Part shown: positions 23,361 to 33,676 of the stretch, one piece after another
Position numbering within the stretch: the stretch's first letter is position 1
Layout: every line of letters begins with the position of its first letter
Assembly: GCF_047496725.1 (NCBI RefSeq)
Contig: NC_132975.1
Location: forward strand, 2,466,501 to 2,530,500
Source: Anoplolepis gracilipes
Lineage: Eukaryota > Arthropoda > Insecta > Hymenoptera > Formicidae
Length of the DNA: 64,000 nucleotides
Direction of reading: 5' to 3'
The notes under the pieces: generated by a model
What the model was told of the DNA's origin: nothing
The model's database searches: none
Seen by the model: only the letters and a program-made list of their open reading frames with translations
Made by a program: the position numbers and the translations under genes

Positions 23361-23705
23361 ACAGGGTGGACCATTTTAATCCATCCAGTCAAATATCTCG
23401 AAAACCAAGCCCGGGAGAGAAAAATGTTTCAGACAAAAGTTGTTTGGTTTCGAGGGGGCCATAAGATGGTACCATTGGTTTAACCTTAAAGAATTATTTG
23501 AAGGTCACATGAAGGTTACCTCAATTTTTAAATGGCATCCCTTATTTTTTATTACATATTCTTGTAGCTGACCTCGAGAGCTTTCCAAAACACTATAATC
23601 AAATGTTTTTTCATTGAGTACTTTTTGAGTTATAAAGCTCCAAACTTGCAGTTTGAAAAAATTCAAAATATCTCGTAAAGTATTCACTTTCCGATAGTCT
23701 TGTCT
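23361..23705 (-). repeat. Inverted repeat arm (partner at 19838-20163)
   Basis: Starts ACAGGGTGGACCATTTTAA and is the reverse complement, with divergence, of the arm at 19838-20163. Together the two arms bracket about 3.2 kb including the foldback MITE and the unassigned block. Confidence 0.65.
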
Positions 23706-23719
23706 TACATGATTCAACT

Positions 23720-24042
23720 AGTCAAGGCAAGATCTGGACATCCAACCAGTGAAGATAAGATCTAGGCATGATGTAGCCAGTGAAGATTAGATCCGAGTAT
23801 GATCCAGCCAATCAAGGCAAGATTTAGGCATGATCCAACCAGTAAAGATAAGATCCGAGTATGATCCAACCAGTCAAAGAAAGATCTGGACATGATCCAA
23901 CCAGTGAAGGTAAGATCTAGGCATGATGTAGCCAGTGAAGGTAAGATCCGAGTATGATCCAGTCAGTCAAGGCAAGATCTAGGCATGATCCAACCAGTAA
24001 AGATAAGATCCGAGTATGATCCAACAAGTCAAGGTAAAATCT
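23720..24042. repeat. 31 bp minisatellite with 155 bp higher-order period
   Basis: Ten and a half units of 31 bp, such as AGTAAAGATAAGATCCGAGT..., occur head to tail; the first unit lacks 3 bp. Units come in five variants (A-E) in fixed order, and the series A-B-C-D-E occurs twice (23720-23871 and 23872-24026) before a partial A. Variants are told apart by GATCTGGACATGAT, GATCTAGGCATGATGTAG and GATCCGAGTATGAT. Confidence 0.85.
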
Positions 24043-24045
24043 TTA

Positions 24046-24470
24046 TCAAAAGAACTGTTCAAAATTATCTCCATTGGCTTGAATACATAATTCCAACCTA
24101 TTTTCGAAATGCCTGATCGTTTTGAGTAAGATAGCTCGCGGTATATTTGCGCAAGCTACTCTTATTCTCTCTATCATATCTTCTCTAGTTGTAGGCGCAT
24201 GCTCATAAACCACATTTTTAATATACCCCCATAAATAAAAATCAAGTGAAGTTAGATCAGGTGATCGTGGAGGCCATGCGATGGCCCCTCGTCGCCCAAT
24301 CCATCTGCCATTGTATTCTCGATCTAGATAAGCTCTCGCTATTGCCGCATAATAAGGTGGCGCCCCGTCCATTTGTATCTACATTCTTTGACGTGTATGA
24401 AAATCAATGTCTTCAAGCAATTGTGGTAAATAATCCCTGAGAAGTTCCAAAATATTTATATAAATGAATA
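24046..24470 (-). pseudogene. Mariner-like transposase, C-terminal fragment
   Basis: 108 open codons (24372-24046) contain MDGAPPYYAAIARAYLD, WIGRRGAIAWPPRSPDLTSL and FYLWGYIKNVVY, the end of a Tc1/mariner/IS630-type DDE transposase catalytic domain. The Asp of MDGAPP and the Asp of SPDLT are the expected second and third catalytic acids. On the upstream side a TAG at about 24387 interrupts the frame, which continues for about 25 residues (LLRDYLPQLLEDIDFHTRQRM) to about 24470. The N-terminal helix-turn-helix part is absent, cut off by the Penelope-like element. Confidence 0.75.
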
Positions 24471-24599
24471 AATAAGAGGCAATAGGAACGAGGAGATTTA
24501 ATTGGAAATATAAGTTTTTACTTTTAGATAATATGTCACATAGTATATTAACATTAATACATTGGTGAATTTTTAAAAAGCGGAAATTGTAATCAAAAA

Positions 24600-24645
24600 A
24601 TGAACATTTCAATCCATGTTTTGGATCCTCTTCAGCATGACAATG
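24600..24645 (-). ncRNA. Candidate hammerhead ribozyme core in the Penelope repeat
   Basis: Read on the minus strand the segment contains GCTGAAGAGGATCC, a loop, GGATTGAAATG. CTGANGA...GAAA is the hammerhead core pattern, with GGATCC/GGAT forming stem II. Such ribozymes are known from Penelope-like elements. An extra G after CTGAAGA and GAAAT rather than GAAAC weaken this copy, and I could not close stem I. The related copy at 59641-59676 has a better core. Confidence 0.3.
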
Positions 24646-25269
24646 AAAATGAAATGTGTAATTATATATAATTAGAAATTGAATTTTTGGAACGCATCGT
24701 GTGAATAAAACGCAAGCAATATATAACTAAAAATCATATTCGCATTCGCCTGATTAAATAGATCACTGCCCTGAATCCGCTGTACATATTAATCGCATGT
24801 CGATAATTGTATAATTACGTCGTTCGTATATGTAAATGGTGTTTACACTCTATATGTGATCGTAGTTTTAGTATAGTTTTTTGCAGATGATGGTTTTTTT
24901 ATATTCAAAAGTGTTTGGCTCTTTATTCATACGGCTTCCATGTTAATCCCGTTAAGCAATTCTCCAAGGTTTCCAGACCGCGAGAGGCGTGCAGTTAGAT
25001 TGAAGGGATAAAATCTATATTAATAAATTAAATATAATAAATACCTGGTTATAATGATGTTTTGTCGGCTACTTCATATACACGAATTATAAATTAGACA
25101 TAACTCAGAAAAATGCTTACAGAATGTATTTTCCGTATACGTGTTTTTTGAATATATGGTATCTTTGTCTTGCACTGATATTTAACGTGTAGATATGACA
25201 GAGGTTCAGGTGGTAATGAGATCAAGGACGAAAAATACATTTCAAATGGAAGGCGTTAGTTAGGTGACA

Positions 25270-27225
25270 TTAGATCTTCGGCAGTTTGTTTATTATATCC
25301 TCGTAAATAGCTGGCAAACATTCTGTATCTGTTTTTAGATTTATGCTGTTTGTTTGTCGTTTAATATGCAACATTTCCGGTATCAGTCTTTTTGTATAAT
25401 AAGGCTCATTGTCTAGAATTTGTACATTGTCCCAATCGAAGTCATGATTATATGTTAAGCGGTGGTCAGTGATAACTGATTTGTTATTACTGGACATCAT
25501 TATGTTGGTCTTATGTTCTTTTATTCTAGTATTTAGTTTCCTGCCTGTTTGACCAACATATGATGCGTCGCAGTTTAGGTAATTAATTTTGTAGACTACG
25601 TTTGTTTTCATGGGATTAGGGATCAGATCTTTATGTCTTAATAAATTTATTATTTTTGTTTATACTGTAGCAGGCTAGCTTTATGTCAACATCTTTTAGA
25701 GCATTCTTTATTTTTTCCGTTACCGAATAAATATGGAATTGTAAAATATGAGTTATTTTTAGGTGCTGGTGATTCTCTATTAATTGGTCTTTTATTAATT
25801 AAATACTTAATACGATTGTTAATTGTTTTGAAAATGAAATCGGTTGGATAGGAGTTGTCTGATAAAATCTTTATTATAAATTTAAAATTCTTTTCATGGA
25901 ACATAGGATGTGATAATAAGAATACTCTATCGGTTAAGCCTATTATTGTGCCTCTTTTTTGATTGTTAGGATGTTGGGAATGAAAATTAAGGTATCTACC
26001 CGAGAACATGTTCTTGTGGTACCAGTCAAATTTTAGATAGTTATTTTTTTTAAATGAGCGTGAAGTCTAAAAAGTTAATTTTGTTGTAGACATTTTTTTC
26101 AACTGTGAACTGTACTCTATTGTAAAAGGAGTTGAAAATAGTCACTGTCTGGTCAATAAATTTTGAAGGTACAGATATTAATATGTCGTCAACGTATCTG
26201 ATATAAATGGGAGGGGTAAAATTCAATAATACTAATGCTTTTTCCTCTATGTCTTGTAAGACTATGTCGGCGATAATAGGAGAGAGTGGAGAGCCCATTG
26301 GTGTGCTAAATGTTTGTCGGTAAAATTTATTGTTAAAAATGAAGTATGTTGGGTTTAAGACTAAGTTTTTTGCCATTAAAAATTCCGGTTCCGGGATGTC
26401 GCAATTTTGTGTAATATAATGCCATCTTTTTGATATGCTTTCTATTGCTAAATTAATCGGGATGTTAGTGAACAGCGAAATTACATCTAGAGAGACTAAC
26501 TCATAATCACTATCAATATATACATCTGATAAATTGTTAACTAGATCGAAACTGTTTGTAATGTGGCTCTTCGCTTTCGGAAAGCTGTCATACATGATTT
26601 TTTGTAACCAACTGGCTAAGTTATATAATGGACTGTTGATAGATGATACAATCAATCTATATGGGATTTTGTTCTTATGGATTTTGGGTAACCCATATGC
26701 TCTCGGTAAGTTTCCTTCACTAAAAGACATTTTCCGGTACTCAATGGTCGAGATGTATTCCTGTTTTTTCCACCTTTGAAATATCTCGTGAAGACTTGAG
26801 ACTAGTTTATTAATTGGGTTTTTGTTTAATAAAACATAAGTCTCTTTATCAGACAACAAATCTTCGACTTTGTGGGTGTATATGTCTTTATCCAGAGCCA
26901 TAGTTACGTTATCCTTATCAACTCTAGTAAGGATAAGGTTCGCGTTTTCGTTTAGGAAGTTGTTAGTGATTGATTGTAATTTGATTAGTTTCCTAATTAT
27001 TTCATTGTGTGGAAAGGAAGATGTGGAAAGCGATTTTATGACGGTGTGTGTTTGACTTCTCAACAACATCCTTTTTTTGGCAGGAACTTTTTTTAGGCTG
27101 TTTTCAAAATTTTTGATGAATTCGGTCGTTATCTTGGATCTAGAGTTAGAGGGTACGCTAAAATTATCGCCTAATTGTAGAAAGCATTGTATCTCTTTAG
27201 GAAAGTGTGTCGAAGATAAGTTCAT
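25270..27225 (-). pseudogene. Penelope reverse transcriptase-GIY-YIG pseudogene
   Basis: The first 391 codons (27225-26050) are open and hold the Penelope-type reverse transcriptase: PRAYGLPKIHKNKIPYRLI, LVSLDVISLFTNIP (catalytic Asp), TPMGSPLSPIIADI, YIRYVDDIL (catalytic Asp pair) and NFLDFTL. A frame change near 26030 leads to 26009-25686 (NQKRGTIIGLTDRVFLLS), and another near 25650 to the GIY-YIG domain (VVYKINYLNCDASYVGQTGR, then RIKEHK), the endonuclease that nicks target DNA. The Tyr-rich YKINY...YVGQTGR segment is the GIY-YIG signature with its conserved Arg. Two frameshifts make the copy inactive. Confidence 0.85.
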
Positions 27226-27286
27226 AAACCAATTTTAATAATTAGGAAACTAATCAAATTACAATCAATCACTAACAACTTCCTAG

Positions 27287-27444
27287 GTCTGAACCTCTGA
27301 ATCCGCCTTTATGTATTCCGGAAGTGTGTCCACAGACGACAACATAACGACAAACTGTTGCAATAAAATAATCTTTGATATATATCGTAACTGTTCTGAG
27401 GTAAGGTTGAGAATATCACTGTCATCCGACAGTAAAAGGAACAT
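27287..27444 (-). pseudogene. ORF-X of Polinton copy I, truncated by the Penelope element
   Basis: Reads MFLLLSDDSDILNL... and ends in LPEYIKADSEVQT followed by a TAG created at the Penelope junction (27286). It matches the first two thirds of the small ORF at 53524-53787 in copy II (which has LPEYIKADSEVQT at the same place). It is divergent from the ATPase gene, as in copy II. It shows that copy I once extended further left into the capsid module, which is not found here. Confidence 0.75.
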
Positions 27445-27535
27445 GTTTGATACTGAGCGGTTTCGATTTGATGCGCATCTATAAATAGGCTGTCCTCCTC
27501 CTCAGAAAGTATTGTTAAGTCTGATTAGACAAGTC
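27445..27535. promoter_or_regulatory. Bidirectional TATA promoter between ORF-X and ATPase, copy I
   Basis: CTATAAATAG at 27479-27488 lies 35 bp from the ORF-X start and 48 bp from the ATPase start. On the ORF-X side the sequence GCTCAGTATCA, with the arthropod initiator core TCAGT, lies about 30 bp from the TATA box. The same arrangement is found in copy II (53479-53514). Confidence 0.55.
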
Positions 27536-28225
27536 ATGCGATTTGTGCGACAACCAACGGTAATTAAAGTATCAAATTTTGACAATAGGTTAATGCCTGA
27601 AAAAGAAATACACAAACATGGAAAAATGTTACCGAAAACAATACGCAGTCTCATTTGCGGCCCTTCGAATTGTGGTAAAACTAACTTGTTGATAAGCTTG
27701 ATAGAAAGTCCAAATGGTGTACGCTTTGAAAATTTATACATATATTCAAAATCGCTTCAACAACCAAAATACCAATATTTGAAAAATTTACTATCATCGA
27801 TAGATGAAATTGGTCACTTTACGTTCTCTAATAACAGCGATGTCATTCCATCGAGAGAGGCGCTTCTGAATTCTGTTTTTATCTTTGATGACGTGGCATG
27901 TGACAAGCAAAATACGATTAAAGAGTACTTCTCAATGGGTCGACACTCAAGCGTCGATTGTTTCTATCTCTGTCAAACGTATGCCAAGATACCCAAGCAT
28001 CTTATACGCAACAATACTAATCTGTTAATTTTATTTAAACAAGACGGTACAAACTTGGGACATGTGTACAACGATCATGTAAATACTGATATGTCTTACG
28101 ATAATTTTAGCGCGTTATGTCAAAAATGTTGGCAGCACAAGTATGGATTTCTAGTAATTGACAAAGACAGTTCAATGAGCAATGGACGCTACAGAAGAGG
28201 TTTTAATGAATTTGCGGTACCGTAA
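27536..28225 (+). CDS. Polinton packaging ATPase (FtsK/HerA, A32-like), copy I
   Basis: This predicted P-loop ATPase would pump genome DNA into the preformed capsid. From the ATG at 27536 (MRFVRQP) it is 229 residues, open throughout. Walker A is GPSNCGKT (about residue 43) and Walker B is VFIFDD (about 112); a Gln-containing sensor segment CLCQTYAKIPKHL-like (here FYLCQTYAKIPKHLIRNN) follows. The start is chosen because copy II begins with MKFVRQ at the same position, although an upstream in-frame TTG exists. It is followed after about 50 bp by the DUF8207-like gene on the same strand. Close similarity to the minus-strand gene at 52739-53446 shows descent from one element. No lesion is visible. 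Confidence 0.85.
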   Translation: MRFVRQPTVIKVSNFDNRLMPEKEIHKHGKMLPKTIRSLICGPSNCGKTNLLISLIESPNGVRFENLYIYSKSLQQPKYQYLKNLLSSIDEIGHFTFSNNSDVIPSREALLNSVFIFDDVACDKQNTIKEYFSMGRHSSVDCFYLCQTYAKIPKHLIRNNTNLLILFKQDGTNLGHVYNDHVNTDMSYDNFSALCQKCWQHKYGFLVIDKDSSMSNGRYRRGFNEFAVP

Positions 28226-28278
28226 AATGATCAGTTGCTATCGAAACATTGACAGAGCAACATCTACATAAAAAAAAC

Positions 28279-29341
28279 ATGAGTGATAACAGTGATCGTG
28301 AAAAGATTGCGCGAAAAATTGCACAGACGAGCGAGTCAATTCGCAAAAAATATCGCGCGTTAAAAATTGGCAAAATTGAGGAAGATGTAGCGTTGGAGAA
28401 ACAGTTTAAGCCGATTAGTGAGCCTTTAAAACAGCTTGTTCAAAATACCGTCGATGTAAAATCTGACGTAGCGAAAATCGAGCCGTTTGATATAGTCGGA
28501 AAAGACCATGTGGAAAAGAAAATTATTAAAGTTAAAAAAACGATCAAGAATCTCATTGAATGATTTGAACTTAAAGCTAAAACGATTAAATGTCTCATTA
28601 AATGATTTGCCGATAATTTCTACACGGAATCAAAGACGAATGATACCAAACCGCATCAAGAATCGTACGAGTAACCACCCGCCAAAGAAATTTTTGAAAC
28701 TACACCCGATTCATTGGTTACAACGGTTCAACGTGAATTACAAACGTCCGAAGGTGTAAACATATTTCGAGAGCATTTAGGTCCACTCGGACAAAAATAT
28801 ATACTAACTTTTATGAATCAAGATAGAGATAAAGCTATGGATTATATGTATGGCGTTAAGTTTTCTAACGATGGAATAATCCTCGGTGATAAACATTTTG
28901 ATGTAGACAAAAATGATAATATAATTATCAATGAAGTAAAATATACGGGAACGTCGGGTCTCTATGAATTAATTTTCAAAAAAATCCCCGACGATGAAAT
29001 ATACACCGAAGATGATTTGCTTAAATATAAAAGTTTTATTAGCGACAAATACGCATAAACGTGGGAACAAAGCACATAATCTAGTATTAGGGACTAAAGG
29101 ATATAAGTATAAAAATATAATTGCACCGTTATTTTCTAACAGAAAAGCTAGAAAAGGTATACTACTACGCGCTATGACTCTAAACGACAATAAGATCGAC
29201 TACGTGCATTGGAACGATCCAAACGAATTGGTAGATCGTTTGCGATTACTGGATGCTTCGCGAGCCGCCAACGTTGCTCACGACAATGAAATCATGTCAA
29301 TTATCGAAGAACTTTGCGAAGATGGTATTATTATGTATTAA
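28279..29341 (+). pseudogene. DUF8207-like Polinton protein, copy I, broken in three
   Basis: N-terminal charged helical part (28279-28563, MSDNSDREKIARKIAQTSES) is followed by a frame change and a degraded linker. The conserved C-terminal domain lies at 28714-29058 (LGPLGQKYILTF; TSGLYELIFKKIPDDEIYT), and after another frame change the tail lies at 29058-29341 (KYKNIIAPLFSN; IDYVHWNDPNELVDRL). The copy II gene (51608-52679, minus) has the same order. Such proteins, annotated DUF8207, accompany PolB and packaging ATPases in insect Polinton-like elements; their function is unknown. The N-terminal coiled, Lys-rich region suggests a nucleic-acid or scaffold role, which is only a guess. Confidence 0.6.
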
Positions 29342-29384
29342 ATAAGTTACCGATACTGCAACACGCGTATGAGTCAAGATAAGA

Positions 29385-29392
29385 TATATAAG
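29385..29392 (+). promoter_or_regulatory. Candidate TATA box for the fibre-like gene, copy I
   Basis: TATATAAG lies about 60 bp upstream of the conserved fibre-like reading frame and 44 bp after the DUF8207-like stop. The corresponding stretch is deleted in copy II. Confidence 0.4.
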
Positions 29393-29840
29393 AGCTATAC
29401 GTAGTCGATCACCGAGGAATTTCGCGAAGCAGAAATTATTATAAATTGAATGGTGTCTCGACAAAACTAATCAGTCGATCAGCGTTGCGTGACACTTTAC
29501 GAAGCATCAGAAAAAAAATGCCTATCAACAAATTTGGATTATTCGATTCAAAAAATGATGCAACCGGCACGAACGGTTCTTGGGATAGATTGGTAAAAAG
29601 TTATGTGCACGAAAACACTTTGTGTCGCGTCGTTACAGACTTCGATGCAAGGTCGCGTAAGATTCGCCGTGTAGCGCAACCTGAGGCTGACACCGATGCC
29701 GTCAACAAATTGTACGTACAGTCCTGCGTTAAAAGATTAATGAATCGACAGAAAAAATCACACGAGAAGCTGACTTCGCTTGAGAAGGACATGCGAGCAA
29801 TAGATTGTGCTAAACAACGCGCGGCTAACGCTAACTCAGA

Positions 29841-29854
29841 AACAGTTATCAACC
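29841..29854. repeat. LINE target-site duplication, left
   Basis: AACAGTTATCAACC, repeated at 39128-39141. Confidence 0.85.
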
Positions 29855-30293
29855 TTTTTTTTTTTTGTTAATGTAGGGGAAATGCATCATGCATACCCGC
29901 CGACCACATTAGCCCGTGGGAGGGAGTGTCGGCGGGTTATGTGGGACTTTAACCCACTACAACCCCTGCGGGTGTCCGGCCTGGTCGATTGACGGGGGGA
30001 GCGTGGGTATTGCCAGTGGCATAATCTTCCGCGCTCCCCCCTCGATATTTATGTCTTCCTCGCGGTGCCGGCCAGGTGAGGGCCGACACCTCTTAGTCGG
30101 AGAGCTGGCTGTGCTCTCCGACTTCTGGCCGTGTGATGTTAATTATTTCGAGCTACGGGAGGGACATCACCTCTCCACGTAGCCCGCCTGCCTCCCAGAT
30201 GAGGGGGGGTGCGAGGTCCGAAAATCAGGGTCCCTACCCCGATCTTCGGTCCCCCCAGTCCCGGGTCTAGGTCCCGGGATTCTCCCTATCTCC

Positions 30294-33200
30294 TTACCAA
30301 GGGGAGATGAGGTCATACGGCCCCTCTATCCATGAGGGGTCGTCCATCCTTCGCCTGAACGGATGACAGCAGGTGGTAAGAGAGGGCATAGCCCCCCTGC
30401 CGGCAACCCGGTGGACAGCGGGCTGCTTCGCAGGGAGACGACGACGTCGGCGAGGCTGTCGCACAACATGCCGCTCCCTCTCTCTCTCTCTCGGCAGCCT
30501 TCTTCCGTGACATAACCGTCTCACAGAAGGAGGCCACCGCCCTCCATTTGACCTTCCCCTCCAGCATTGCGGCGACTACCGCCCTGGGGGAAAGGTCAAA
30601 ACCGAAGACTGCGGTGAGAGCACGGCGCTCATTTGCTTACGCCGGACAACTGTCCAACGTGTGCTGCGCCGTGTCCCTCCCATCCTCGCAGTAGTAGCAA
30701 GAAGTGGTGCCCTCTTTTCCAATCCTGTGCAGATACTTACCGAAGCAGCCGTGTCCGGTGAGTACCTGCGTCATTCTGAAAGAGACACCCTGGCTTCCCG
30801 TCAACCATTCCGATAGACGGGGAGCTATGGCCTCGACGGTCCTTCGACCCACATGGGTCTCTTCGACGGTGAGGTGGCGTCTCCACCTCACCAGAAGGAG
30901 CCGTCGGGCTTGGCATCTTAATTATTGCTTGATCCCGGCCGTAATGGGGATGTTGTTTCCTGCTTCCCGGAGCTGGCGCACCCGCCGATATACTTCGGCG
31001 TGGGAACGTGCCACCAGCTCTCATGGGGGCAGGCCGGCCAGGATCGTGGCCGCCCTGTGCGAGACGGTGCGGTATGCCCGCGCCGCCCGTAGGGCCATGG
31101 GACGCTGAATTCTTCTAAACGGTTCGCGCAATACGCGATCTCCCATGACCCCCTCGGCCCAGACCGAGGCCCCATATAGGGTCATGGCCTGGACCGTCCC
31201 GCACCAGAGATATCTGACGACGTCTCCAGGCCCTCCGAGGTTGGGCAGGAGATTGCTCAACGTCGCGGAGGCCTTGGCCATTTTGGGGATCAGGAGAGCA
31301 AAGTGCTCCCTGAACCTCCAGGTGCCGTCTATCTGGAGGCCGAGATATTTAAAACTCGGCCCCACAGATACCAGGGTGTCTCTTCCCAGAGGCAGTCGGG
31401 TTTCCGGTGGCGCCCCATGAGAGCCGTCGTGCATGAACACTGCCTCGGTTTTTTGGAGCGCGACCTTCAGCCCGACTGCCTTTATTCCGCGCACCACCTC
31501 TGTCACCGCCAGCCTCGCCATGTTGCGCGCCTCCATCCAATTGGCCCCCCCTTCTAGCCACGACCAAGGTGTCGTCCGCGTAGCACACCAGGTCGCAGCC
31601 TAGAGGAAGCCAGCCGGTGAGGACCCTGTCGTAGGCGATGTTCCATAGCAGGAGGCCCAACACTGACCCCTGCGGAACACCCCTAGTGACAGACCTGGCC
31701 TGCATCGGACCGTCCCGCCCCGGGGCAATATCGGGGAGATATCGACCTCGGAGGTAATCACCGACCATCCTCTAGAGGTACTCGGGGACCACAAAATCTT
31801 TCAGGGCCTCCCGAATACGCTCCCAGGGCAGGGTGTTGAATGCATTTGCGATGTCCAGAGACACCGCAAGTGACACCCCGCCCCTCTCACTATGACCTTC
31901 CGCGAGGGATCTCAGACGCAAGATCGCGTCGATCGTAGATCTCCCCTCGCGGAAGCCAAACTGCCGGTCATTTAGGTCGGGTCCTACCTCCTTCATATGC
32001 CTGACAATACGGCCAGCTATGATGCGTTCCAGCATTTTGCCGGCCTCGTCTAACAGGCATATGGGCCGATATGCCCCAGGGCTGAGGGGGTCTTTTTCCG
32101 CCTTTGGAAGAAGGACCAGATTGGCCCTCTTCTATCGTTGCGGGAACCTCCCCTCTTCAGACATGCGGAAAACTGCCTACTGAGGATACTCGCGAGTTCA
32201 TCGAAGGTCAGCCTCCATATTCTTCGATGAACTCCGTCGGGCCCGGGGCCTTGCTCCCCCGTAGCCTCTCGAGAATCCCTTGCATCTCCCTCCCTGTGAC
32301 TCCCATTTCTTCTGTCCACCCGGCAGGGATCGTTCCGGTCGCGGGCATTAAGGCCAACGCGCCGGTTGGCTCTAACAAGTCGCCGGGGAACAGCGTTTCG
32401 ACGATATCGTCAAGATGCTGGGGGTCCAGGGAGTCTATTACTGGGGCGACTTCTTCAGTTTCCTGAAGACGGTTTTGTACGGGCGCCCCCAGGGATTCTC
32501 GTCGAGGGAGGCGATAAACTCCTCCCATGTCCGACGCTTGGTGCCTCTTATCTCGGCGCCAAGACGAGTCCTCATCACGCCACAGTTTAGGCGTTCGTTC
32601 CGCGTGTCTGGGTGGTCCGGTCTTAATCGTCTGATGGCCCGACGAAGACGACGACTCTGGTGGGCGCATTCAGATCGTAAGGCAGCGATCCCCGGCGCCC
32701 ACCAGTAGATCCTTCTTCTCACCGACCCTTCCGGGACAAGGAGCATTGACGCGGCGCACGCGTCGACGACCCCAGACATGAGGCGATCTGCCTCGGCATT
32801 GGGGTCGGTCATATCACCCGTCCTGCCTTCGTCGGGCCAACAGGCCGTATGGATGCAGGCCAGGAGTTTGTCCTCATCCAGCTTTTTGAGGGCTCATCTC
32901 AACCTCCTCGGAGGCGCCGTCGCGCGTGAGGATCACCCGGAACCAGACGTATAAGTGGTCTGATATGGTTTTTACGTGGTCCAGCACGCGCCACTCCGAC
33001 ACCCTTCGCAGGGCAGCGGGGCTAGCCCACGTGAGATCCACGATGGAACCGCCCCGGTGCCCCACGAATGTGTTGCCGCTACCCTGGTTGAGATTTCAAA
33101 GGTCCTCGGCAGCGGCCCAAGTCTCCCCAGCCTTCCATTGGGATTCGTTCGCGGGGAACCCCACATAGGAGAGTGGGCGTTGAAGTCCTCCGCGACGACG

Positions 33201-33550
33201 GCCGGGCGCGGTGCCAAGCCGCGAAGGCAGGCGGCCAGCTCGTTTAGACGGCCGCCGTATTCCCGAACGGACAGGCTGGGGGGGAGGTACACCCCCACCA
33301 CCGTGATGGGCCCCCAGTCCGCCGCTGTAAATCTCTCCCCTCGGGCGCGCAAAATGGGGAGAGGGGCACCTGCAGCGGGTCCGGCTACAATAACCACCGA
33401 TCGCAAGGTATCACCCACCCAGCGGTCGTCATTAGGTGGGACCCGTACGGGATCGGCGACTACTTCCAAGCCACAACCACTCTCTACCATGGATTGTGCG
33501 AATAAGTCGCGGGCTTAGTAGGAGTGGTTGTGGTTCGCCTGCAGAATTGG
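30294..33550 (-). pseudogene. R1-like LINE ORF2 pseudogene
   Basis: The frame opens near 33550 (LQANHNHSY, then TAA). Endonuclease motifs follow at 33490-32874 (ITVVGVYLPPS; EDFNAHSPMWGSPRTNP). The reverse transcriptase lies at about 32670-31350: GSKAPGPTEF, LLERIIAGRIVRH-like segment, DRQFGFREGRSTIDA, SLDIANAFNTLPW, RGVPQGSVLG and CYADDTLVVA. The C-terminal part has VLTGHGCFGKYL and CYYCEDGRDTAQHTLDSC, the Cys/His knuckle. Several frame changes (near 33060, 32440, 32050, 31770, 31540 and 31020) make it inactive. No RNase H region is seen, which supports the R1 clade. Confidence 0.8.
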
Positions 33551-33676
33551 GAAGGAGGGAGCTCTACTCATTGTGAGTGAGATCTCCCTCCCCGCATTCG
33601 GCGATTAAGTTGCCGCCATTCGCTTCTGCCTCCATGACAGAGGTGAGGGTGTTAGGTGTGACCTACACCACCTCCA

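Larger units (their letters stand above)
24471..27286 (-). mobile_element. Penelope-like element with GIY-YIG endonuclease
   Basis: Minus-strand retroelement containing, in order, reverse transcriptase (27225-25686 in two frames) and GIY-YIG endonuclease (25611-25270), followed by about 780 bp of untranslated pLTR-type sequence (25260-24471). That last part is repeated at 59.5-60.56 kb. At its 5' side, 27238-27286 is an inverted copy of about 46 bp from the ORF (26958-27004), a structure often seen at Penelope ends. The 5' junction cuts a Polinton gene at 27286; the 3' junction abuts the mariner fragment. Confidence 0.85.

Noticed and set aside
23720..24042. 31 bp repeats as a CRISPR array
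   Set aside because: Repeats are head to tail with no spacers and vary as a satellite.
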